Assembly: GCA_017544185.1 (NCBI GenBank)
Contig: JAFYEQ010000320.1
Span: 1-10,118, forward strand
DNA length: 10,118 nucleotides
DNA from: Oscillospiraceae bacterium
GTDB taxonomy: Bacteria; Bacillota; Clostridia; Oscillospirales; Ruminococcaceae
Reading direction: 5' to 3'
This document shows, in pieces, positions 4,687 through 10,118 of this stretch; the stretch's first letter is position 1; every line of letters starts with the position of its first letter. Made by a program: the position numbers and the translations under genes. The notes below the pieces were generated by a model, which searched no databases, had not been told where the DNA came from, and worked only from the letters and a program-made list of their open reading frames with translations.

Positions 4687-7041
4687 ATGGAGCTTTTAGA
4701 ATTTAGATCGTTGCTTATCGAGGCACTGCGCGACGAAGAGACCAAGGCAGAGATCATGAAAGCTCTCAGCGAAGACAGCGTTGCTGAGCAGCTGAAGGCC
4801 TGTGAAGACAGGATAGCATCTCTCAAAGAGCAGCTCGAGAGAGCCGAGACCGAGTCCAAGGAGAGCTATGATAAGCTCCTTGAAGAGCGGAACCGCATCG
4901 AAGAAGAGGCTGCAGCCTCCATCGAGGAGAAGGTGCGCCTGATAGGCGAGAAGGATCAGCTCCTGGGCGACAAGGACAAGGAGATCTACGAGAAGTCCCA
5001 GACGATCACCGAGAAAGACGAGAAGAGCGCAGAGCTGGAAGCGAAGCTCGAGGCTGCCGCTCAGTCCGGCGAGGACAGCGCAAGGGCTACCGACGAGAAG
5101 CTCGCTGCTTTATCTGCTGATGCCGACAAGGCTAAGGAAGAGCTCAATGCCAAGATAGATGAGCTGAACGCTAAGATAGAAGAGCTCAATGCTCAGATCA
5201 AGGAGAAGTCCGACGAGGCTGAAGAGAAGGACAGGCGCATATCCGAGCTGTCCGCTTCCGAGACCTCGCTGAAGGCTCAGATAGAGTCCCTCAACTCCGC
5301 AGCCGAGGATATGAAGGCTCAGCTGGATTCCTCCGGCTCCGAGAAGAATGCCGAGATAGGCAGGCTCAACGAGCGCATCACCTCCATCACCGCCGAGCTC
5401 GAGGAGGCTAAGGCAGAGATCACCACAAAGACCGACGCTGTGGAGGCTGCCGAGAAGAAGACCGCTCAGATCGAGGAAGAGAAGGCAGAGCTGGAGACCA
5501 AGCTCAACGACGCTGATACAGCCATAGACGACCTGAAGGCAGAGAAGGAAAAGGCTGTAAACGATATCAAGGAAGAGTACGAGACCAAGCTCACCGAGGC
5601 TGCTGAAGCTAAGGACAAGGCCGTTGAAGAGATCAAGGCAGAGTATGATACCAAGCTGTCCGAGGCCGAGGCTAAGATAGAAGAGATCCGTGCCGAGAAG
5701 GACAAGGCTGTCGAAGAAGCCGATGCCGCTAAGGAGAAGGCTGTAGAGGAGATCAAGGCCGAATTCGAGTCCAAGCTCTCCGAGGCCGAGTCCAAGATAG
5801 AAGAGCTCAACGCAGGTAAGGACAAGGCTGTGGAAGAGGCCAAGTCCGAGTTCGCAGACAAGATCTCCGAGCTGGAGTCCAAGCTGTCCGAGACAGAGAG
5901 CAAGCTCTCCGATGTGACCGCCGAGGTAGACGGTGCTAAGGACGAGGCAAAGGCAAATCTGGAGGCTGCCAACGAGGCAAAGGCAGAGCTGGAGAGATAC
6001 AAGGCTGAAGAGACTGCCCGCAACGCAGAGAACACCGTACAGATAAATGCTCTTGAGAACAAGGTGAAGACCCAGGGCGAGGAGCTGGACCGTGCCAAGT
6101 CCGAGGCTCAGGAGAGCAGCAGACGTGCAGAGTCCCTCAGCGAGCAGCTGCGCTCCGAGAAGCAGGCCGCATCCGAGAAGGACAATACCATCAGCGAGCT
6201 GAGCAACCAGCTCCAGGGCATGATGGTGCTCCGCGAGAAGATCAACGAGTATGCAGCTACAGCCAATGCATACGCCGAGGCTGTGGAGAACGCGCGTACC
6301 ACTCTTGCCGAGAAGGAGCAGGAGATCGCGAACATGCACGCTCAGATAGATCCTCTGTCCCAGCAGGTGAACGACCTGTCCGGACAGGTAGCACAGTACG
6401 AAGAGGCTATCGCCACCAAGGATCAGCAGGTGCTGGAGATAGGCAGGTACGCAGAGAGCCTGAAGAACCACGCAGAGGAGCTCTCCATAAAGGTCAACGA
6501 GCAGGAGGCCGCGATCACCGAGAAGGATCAGCAGATCGCACAGCTCAACACCGATATCGAGGCATACAACTCCACCTTCGGCGACCTCACCAGCGTATTC
6601 GAAAAGTACAAGAACCTTACCCCCGCTACGAAGGAAGGCCTCAAGGACGTGTTCCCCGAGAACCTCACGGTCCGCAGCTTCCTCTCCTCCGGCGCTCAGT
6701 GGGGACATATACAGGCACTGTGGGATTTCGCTCAGCAGAAGATACTCAACGAGGACTTCTCCGACGTCAGCACCCTCAACTATATATTCAAGTACTTCCT
6801 CGATTTCCACAATTCCAGCCACTCCACTCCTATGTACGCTCTGCTTGAGACCAAGCCCGGCGATGCATTCGACGAGGAGCAGCACAGCAAGATCATGTCG
6901 AGAGAGGAGCGCAAGGCTGCGTTCTTCGCAAAGAACAAGGCAAGCACGGAAGGACCTATATCCGAAGTCGTTCTCATGGGCTACAAGAACGTAAGGAACG
7001 GCAGAGTGCTCCAGCCTTCGCTCGTCAAGGTCGGTAGCTGA
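4687..7041 (+). CDS. Giant coiled-coil protein with a GrpE-like C-terminal domain
   Basis: Predicted 784-residue protein. About residues 20-620 form an almost continuous Glu/Lys/Ala-rich coiled coil. It includes three exact heptads of the form ELNAKIx (5140-5202) and a longer repeated block based on KDKAVEEIKAE and KLSEAESKIEEL (about 5540-5910). The last 155 or so residues are different: a helical segment (from about 627), then FDEEQHSKI (728-736) and, from Gly756, GPISEVVLMGYKN and NGRVLQPSLVKV to the end. FDxxxHxxI ... GxxxxVxxxGYxxxxRVxxPxLVxV is the pattern of the GrpE beta-wing, the part that contacts DnaK. The order coiled coil, helices, beta-wing also matches GrpE, but GrpE is about 200 residues, so this coil is several times longer. 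The ATG at 4687 is chosen over 4621 because GGTGA lies upstream and 4621 has no ribosome binding site. The coiled-coil call is certain; the exchange-factor function is inference. Confidence 0.85.
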   Translation: MELLEFRSLLIEALRDEETKAEIMKALSEDSVAEQLKACEDRIASLKEQLERAETESKESYDKLLEERNRIEEEAAASIEEKVRLIGEKDQLLGDKDKEIYEKSQTITEKDEKSAELEAKLEAAAQSGEDSARATDEKLAALSADADKAKEELNAKIDELNAKIEELNAQIKEKSDEAEEKDRRISELSASETSLKAQIESLNSAAEDMKAQLDSSGSEKNAEIGRLNERITSITAELEEAKAEITTKTDAVEAAEKKTAQIEEEKAELETKLNDADTAIDDLKAEKEKAVNDIKEEYETKLTEAAEAKDKAVEEIKAEYDTKLSEAEAKIEEIRAEKDKAVEEADAAKEKAVEEIKAEFESKLSEAESKIEELNAGKDKAVEEAKSEFADKISELESKLSETESKLSDVTAEVDGAKDEAKANLEAANEAKAELERYKAEETARNAENTVQINALENKVKTQGEELDRAKSEAQESSRRAESLSEQLRSEKQAASEKDNTISELSNQLQGMMVLREKINEYAATANAYAEAVENARTTLAEKEQEIANMHAQIDPLSQQVNDLSGQVAQYEEAIATKDQQVLEIGRYAESLKNHAEELSIKVNEQEAAITEKDQQIAQLNTDIEAYNSTFGDLTSVFEKYKNLTPATKEGLKDVFPENLTVRSFLSSGAQWGHIQALWDFAQQKILNEDFSDVSTLNYIFKYFLDFHNSSHSTPMYALLETKPGDAFDEEQHSKIMSREERKAAFFAKNKASTEGPISEVVLMGYKNVRNGRVLQPSLVKVGS

Positions 7042-7067
7042 CATACTGACACCATACAATACCATAC

Positions 7068-7095
7068 AAAAAGGAACGGACATCCGTTCCTTTTT
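7068..7095 (+). terminator. Rho-independent terminator after the coiled-coil gene
   Basis: The 13-nt perfect arms AAAAAGGAACGGA (7068-7080) and TCCGTTCCTTTTT (7083-7095) give a stem ending in five T on the plus strand. It begins 26 nt after the stop codon. It may work in either direction because the arms carry A-run and T-run ends. Two copies of ACCATACAA (7051-7059 and 7061-7069) lie just before it. The next gene starts only 25 nt downstream without a clear promoter of its own, so partial read-through is likely. Confidence 0.9.
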
Positions 7096-7120
7096 GATGA
7101 TATAGACTTAAGGAGCTCAT

Positions 7121-7573
7121 ATGCTTGTTTTGATATGCCGCGAGACACGGGAAGACGGCTCTCTCGTGTTCAATGTATACGACACTGAAAAACGGACTAA
7201 TACAAGATACACCAACTCTCAGCTAATGCCGATGGTGGTGTCTAAGAAGCTGAACAACGCCAAGCTGGAGAACAGCGTGGTGAAGATCACCGACAGCAAA
7301 AAGCCTCTGGCGACCCTCACCGCCGAGGAGAGCAGGACCGACAGTATATGGTACGTGTTCGAGGACTATACCTCCCCGGTAGGGTCTCATATGCTGGCCA
7401 TGGTGAGCAATACAGGCACGATCATAGAGTTCTCTGACAGCATGGCGAGGGAGTTCTTCGCCTCCCACCGCGTGGTAAACGCTTACATAGGCCACAAGGG
7501 ACTGCACCTGATCAATGTGCCGACCTTTACGTCCGTGCTGTCTAAATCGCTCAAGCACGTCAATAACCACTGA
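7121..7573 (+). CDS. Hypothetical protein, 150 aa
   Basis: I do not recognise this family. The ATG is preceded by AAGGAG at a 5-nt spacing, so the start is well supported. The protein appears soluble, with no signal peptide or membrane segment. The first 60 residues look like alternating strands (LVLICRE, LVFNVYDTEK) with a helix holding SKKLNNAKLEN, a small mixed alpha/beta pattern. The middle (WYVFEDY, HMLAMVSNTGTIIEFSD) also looks strand-rich, and the end is helical and basic. It lies between the terminator and a membrane-protein gene that starts 10 nt after its stop, so those two genes are probably co-translated. A link to the coiled-coil protein rests only on position and direction. Confidence 0.75.
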   Translation: MLVLICRETREDGSLVFNVYDTEKRTNTRYTNSQLMPMVVSKKLNNAKLENSVVKITDSKKPLATLTAEESRTDSIWYVFEDYTSPVGSHMLAMVSNTGTIIEFSDSMAREFFASHRVVNAYIGHKGLHLINVPTFTSVLSKSLKHVNNH

Positions 7574-7583
7574 CGGTGGATGT

Positions 7584-8123
7584 ATGAAGGTCTCACGTAT
7601 CATAAAGGGATGGCTCTGGTGGCTGGCAGGAGAGTTCATATGCCTTCTGTTCACGCTGTGCATGATCATGCCCATGCAGAGATCCCTTTTGCTCATGATG
7701 TTCACGGGGGTATCATCCGTGCTCATCGTCAACGGGCTCTACTTCAACTTCGCGCATAACTGTGCAGCTGAGGACCGCAACGCCGTAAAGTTCCACAAGG
7801 CGCCATATGACAGAGCCATGCCCGTCAAGCTGGCCCTGCTCGCTCCCCTGCCCCAGTACCTGATGTGGATCGCGCTGCTCCTGTCAAAGGCGGGCGTTAT
7901 AAGGGATATATTCAATATATACATACTCGCCAATATACAGTGTCTGGCCTGGGTAGACCAGTTCACCCGCGAGCGCACCATAGACGTGCTCAGCTGGGGT
8001 GGACTGTTCGGTCTCCTTCTGCTGGTACTGGCAGCTCCTATCACGATCATCGTCACCTACGAGCTGGTATACCGCGAGATAGATATCGCCGCCATACTTA
8101 TGTACGGCAAAAAGGACAAGTGA
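7584..8123 (+). CDS. Predicted multi-pass membrane protein, 179 aa
   Basis: Family not recognised. Hydrophobic stretches suggest four or five membrane helices: about 9-29 (WLWWLAGEF...), 34-55, 82-101, possibly 107-124, and 136-160. A polar, charged loop at about 56-80 (including AAEDRNAVKFHKAPYDR) and a short basic tail (GKKDK) lie outside them. The start is ATG 7584, with GGTGGA just upstream and only 10 nt after the previous stop. An in-frame ATG at 7515 would overlap the upstream gene and add an unlikely Cys/Ser-rich tail. The protein might anchor or sense at the membrane for the 150-aa neighbour; that is inference from coupling only. Confidence 0.78.
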   Translation: MKVSRIIKGWLWWLAGEFICLLFTLCMIMPMQRSLLLMMFTGVSSVLIVNGLYFNFAHNCAAEDRNAVKFHKAPYDRAMPVKLALLAPLPQYLMWIALLLSKAGVIRDIFNIYILANIQCLAWVDQFTRERTIDVLSWGGLFGLLLLVLAAPITIIVTYELVYREIDIAAILMYGKKDK

Positions 8124-8135
8124 CAGACGAAGAAA

Positions 8136-8156
8136 GGAGCACACTGTGTGTGCTCC
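8136..8156 (-). terminator. Hairpin between convergent genes, terminator mainly for the thioesterase gene
   Basis: GGAGCACAC (8136-8144) and GTGTGCTCC (8148-8156) form a perfect 9-bp stem with a TGT loop. On the minus strand it is followed by TTTCTTCG, a modest T-tract just past the thioesterase stop. On the plus strand CGTTATGG follows, so it is weaker there. It lies in the 43-bp gap between convergent genes and may serve both. Confidence 0.65.
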
Positions 8157-8166
8157 CGTTATGGTC

Positions 8167-8568
8167 CTATCTTCCCGAATGGCAGCCCATGATGGTGACG
8201 AGCGCGATCTTTCGTCCCGTATCATCGGTGACGTTGATCTCATAGCATACCGTCATCCTGCCGTCCTTGATGCAGACCGCTTCGGCGGTGAGTTCTGTCC
8301 CCCTGCAGTAGTTCAAAAACTCTATGCTGGAGCTGACAGACACTATATCAGGCTTGTCGAGATATGCATTGGTAGCCACCGCAAAGGCAAAGTCGGCCAG
8401 GGTGAAGTACACCGCGCCCATGACCCCGCCGACTGCGTTGCGGTGGTCTTCTGTGAGCCTGCAGGTGATCTTTGAATACTTCTCGCCGACCTCGGCGATA
8501 TACGCGCCGCACATTGCAGCGTAGCGGTCGTGGGAGAACATCTCCCTTATCTCTTCTATGGTCTTCAT
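8167..8568 (-). CDS. Hotdog-fold thioesterase, PaaI-like
   Basis: A 133-residue protein, the usual length for a single-domain hotdog thioesterase, which hydrolyses acyl-CoA or a similar thioester. The signature reads HRNAVGGVMGAVYFTLADFAFAVA (about 42-65). His42, Asn44 and the TLADFAFA helix with Asp59 match the PaaI/4HBT pattern, in which this Asp is the usual catalytic acid. The normal HGG preceding the helix is here MGA (50-52), so one conserved position has changed. Later strands (VSVSSSIEFLNYCRGTELTAEAV, MTVCYEINVTDDTGRKIALVTIMG) also fit the fold. The start is ATG 8568 with GGAGG 7 nt upstream; the frame is open further upstream but lacks support. The gene is convergent with the membrane-protein gene and divergent from the lipoprotein gene. 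Substrate unknown. Confidence 0.87.
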   Translation of the reverse strand: MKTIEEIREMFSHDRYAAMCGAYIAEVGEKYSKITCRLTEDHRNAVGGVMGAVYFTLADFAFAVATNAYLDKPDIVSVSSSIEFLNYCRGTELTAEAVCIKDGRMTVCYEINVTDDTGRKIALVTIMGCHSGR

Positions 8569-8602
8569 CGTTATACCTCCGTCGGTGTTATTTGCACATT
8601 GC

Positions 8603-8629
8603 TTGTTAGCACATGATACTATTATACTA
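8603..8629 (+). promoter_or_regulatory. Weak candidate promoter of the lipoprotein gene
   Basis: TATACT (8624-8629) could serve as a -10, with TTGTTA (8603-8608) at a short 15-nt spacing or TTGCTT (8599-8604) at 19 nt. Neither spacing is ideal. The site overlaps the thioesterase -10 on the other strand, as expected for overlapping divergent promoters in this 95-bp gap. Confidence 0.25.
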
Positions 8630-8649
8630 CCGATCTTAGAAAAAAGCAA
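8621..8649 (-). promoter_or_regulatory. Promoter of the thioesterase gene
   Basis: On the minus strand TTGCTT (8649-8644) and TATAAT (8626-8621) are 17 nt apart. The -10 is perfect and the -35 matches its first three bases. The predicted start near 8614 leaves a leader of about 45 nt containing two ATGTGC copies, possibly an operator. The -35 lies within the leader side of the divergent lipoprotein gene, so the two genes may be co-regulated. Confidence 0.6.
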
Positions 8650-8663
8650 GAGGGAGTGATCAT

Positions 8664-10097
8664 TTGTCCCAACATATCCGCGGGATGGCAGTCCTTCTTG
8701 CGTCTGCCTTATTTGCAGGCTGCACCTCTGCTTCGGAGCCTGTCGACAGCACGGAGCCTGTGGACATATCTCCCGTGTCCTCTGCTGTATCCGTATCAGA
8801 GGTGACCGAGACATCGGTACGTCCTTTCGCTCCCGGAGACGATCTCTTTGCATGGGCTCATTACAGCCGCAAATATGAGGAGCTCGACATAGAATGGATC
8901 GATGAGGCAGATACGGACAGCTACCGCATATACAGCGGCGATGTACTTCTCGGTGAAGCAGACAGCGGTAACTCATATACCTGCAGTATCCCGATGACAG
9001 ATCTCTGTGATGAGATGACTTTCCGCGTGGAAAGGATAAAGGACGGAGAAAGCAGTGGGAGCACCGATATACATATGCACCGCAATGATAAAGGCGGTCT
9101 TTCCCTTGACGGACACGAAGCTGACAGCGACGGAGACGGCCTTACCGATCTTGATGAGGCGCGATACGGCACAAAGCGCTTTGAGCCCGATACCGACGGG
9201 GACGGTCTCAGTGACGGATATGAGTACCGTACCTCATCCACCGACCCGCTGAAGAGATGCTCTTTGGGCTCGGAGATCGACGACGGCGTCACCGACTTCG
9301 AGAAGGACGGACTGAGCAATATAGAGGAATGTGAGAACGGTACAGGCCCCTACAACGGCGATACCGACGAAGACGGCTTCCCCGACGGCTATGAAGTGCA
9401 TAACGGTATGGATCCTCTCACGCCTGATGATATAGTCATCGACAGGGACAAGGCGGAGAGCATCAAGGACCTTGATAAACACGACATCGAGCTGATGAAC
9501 TCCGAAATATACCTAGATCCCGACCGTACCGATGATATCATGGGCTATATCTCGTATGAGATATGCATGGGGACCAACGACTACGGATACCTTGAGGGCA
9601 TAAGCTCCCGCTATTATGAAGAGCCAATCGAGAATGCCCGGGATGCGCTGTATTCTCTATATGCCCTGCGTACTCTCACAGGGATACACGATCCCGAAGG
9701 AGATCTGGTCTTCTCGGGATCGCACATAGACAAAAAGTTCGACCGCTATATGTTTGAACAGATATACAAGGGCGTGCCTGTATACAGCCATATGGTATAC
9801 ATTACGATAGACAAGCCCGATGGGGATGTGGATCTCGAGTCGTTCTATATACCGACGGAGGTGCTCGACATGCTTGATATGACACCGTCTGTCACGGAGG
9901 AAGATCTGTTCGGCATCGCACTGCAGAACGCCTCACGTCTTCCTGAACGGCTCACGGGTACCAAACTGTACATATTCGCCGAACGGGACAGGGAGCCATA
10001 TCTCGGATATCTGGTATACACCGACCAGAGGGAGTACCTGTATATCGATGCACATACAGGCGAGGTCACAGACCGCGGCAACACATACTATGACTGA
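8664..10097 (+). CDS. Lipoprotein with calcium-binding repeats and FTP/PepSY-like regions, no peptidase
   Basis: A 477-residue exported protein. The start is TTG 8664 with GGGAG 7 nt upstream; it supplies Arg6 ahead of the hydrophobic core. An ATG at 8685 would remove that charge. LFAGC with Cys20 is a probable lipobox (Phe at -3 is unusual). A Ser/Thr/Glu/Val-rich linker follows, then a small beta-rich domain (about 55-140, fibronectin-III-like). Next come calcium-loop repeats of thrombospondin-3 type: DSDGDGLTDLDE (154-165), DTDGDGLSDGYE (176-187), a diverged copy near 206-222, and DTDEDGFPDGYE (233-244). Residues about 323-392, with FEQIYKGVPVYSHMVYITID, match the FTP motif of thermolysin/fungalysin propeptides. 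The end (YLVYTDQREYLYIDAHTGEV) is PepSY-like. In M4 proteases the metallopeptidase domain with HExxH follows here, but this protein stops. It may be a free-standing inhibitor, a chaperone, or one piece of a split protease. Confidence 0.83.
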   Translation: MSQHIRGMAVLLASALFAGCTSASEPVDSTEPVDISPVSSAVSVSEVTETSVRPFAPGDDLFAWAHYSRKYEELDIEWIDEADTDSYRIYSGDVLLGEADSGNSYTCSIPMTDLCDEMTFRVERIKDGESSGSTDIHMHRNDKGGLSLDGHEADSDGDGLTDLDEARYGTKRFEPDTDGDGLSDGYEYRTSSTDPLKRCSLGSEIDDGVTDFEKDGLSNIEECENGTGPYNGDTDEDGFPDGYEVHNGMDPLTPDDIVIDRDKAESIKDLDKHDIELMNSEIYLDPDRTDDIMGYISYEICMGTNDYGYLEGISSRYYEEPIENARDALYSLYALRTLTGIHDPEGDLVFSGSHIDKKFDRYMFEQIYKGVPVYSHMVYITIDKPDGDVDLESFYIPTEVLDMLDMTPSVTEEDLFGIALQNASRLPERLTGTKLYIFAERDREPYLGYLVYTDQREYLYIDAHTGEVTDRGNTYYD

Positions 10098-10118
10098 ATA
10101 CGGGAAAGGAATGATCAC
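10090..10118 (+). CDS. Possible start of a further gene, cut by the window edge
   Basis: An ATG at 10090 overlaps the end of the lipoprotein gene in another frame and stays open to the edge (MTEYGKGMI). A second ATG at 10111 follows AAGGA with almost no spacing. Neither start has a convincing ribosome binding site, and only a few codons are visible, so nothing can be said about a product. Confidence 0.15.

Noticed and set aside
5110..7083. A 657-codon leucine-rich open frame antisense to the coiled-coil gene
   Set aside because: GAG/AAG/CTC-rich coiled-coil codons rarely give stops on the opposite strand. The frame has no ribosome binding site or recognisable domain, and it runs through the terminator.
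7515..7583. N-terminal extension of the membrane protein from 7515
   Set aside because: It overlaps the well-supported 150-aa gene; ATG 7584 has a suitable upstream GGTGGA.
8569..8976. N-terminal extension of the thioesterase frame to 8976
   Set aside because: It would overlap the lipoprotein gene and its promoter and add a Cys/Arg-rich tail unlike any hotdog protein; ATG 8568 has a strong GGAGG.

Overview
The window looks like chromosomal accessory DNA from a Gram-positive anaerobe of the Clostridia, probably a Ruminococcus-like member of the Oscillospiraceae. This is inferred from sigma-A-type promoters, strong GGAG ribosome binding sites, frequent ATA/AGG codons in moderately GC-rich genes, and a lipoprotein with DxDGDG calcium repeats. 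No rRNA, tRNA, CRISPR array, insertion sequence or integrase was seen.

Layout. On the minus strand, a two-gene operon runs from about 4120 down to 69. The first gene is a roughly 893-residue tandem AAA+ ATPase of the CbbX/SpoVK type, with a P-loop-less N-terminal module. The second is a TRAFAC-like P-loop GTPase. Divergently, from 4687, a 784-residue coiled-coil protein ends in a domain that reads like the beta-wing of the nucleotide-exchange factor GrpE. A perfect terminator follows. Two small unrecognised genes come next (150 aa soluble, 179 aa multi-pass membrane), ending at 8123. A convergent hotdog thioesterase gene lies at 8167-8568 on the minus strand. A divergent secreted lipoprotein gene lies at 8664-10097; it carries calcium repeats and thermolysin-propeptide-like FTP/PepSY regions but no peptidase domain.

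The roughly 570-bp gap between the AAA+ gene and the coiled-coil gene is unusually structured. It has an inverted repeat beside the AAA+ promoter, a run of tetraloop hairpins including two tandem 27-bp units whose stems differ by compensatory changes, and an 11-copy heptanucleotide minisatellite (CCCTTGY). After these come a possible 18-codon ORF with a good ribosome binding site and a near-consensus promoter for the coiled-coil gene.

Working hypothesis (inference). The AAA+ ATPase, the GTPase and the giant GrpE-like coiled coil form one NTP-driven remodelling or chaperone-like system, made from two divergent transcription units. A partner, possibly an Hsp70-like ATPase or a kinase, would be expected just outside the left edge. 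The two small genes after the terminator may be accessory parts. The thioesterase and lipoprotein look like ordinary neighbours.
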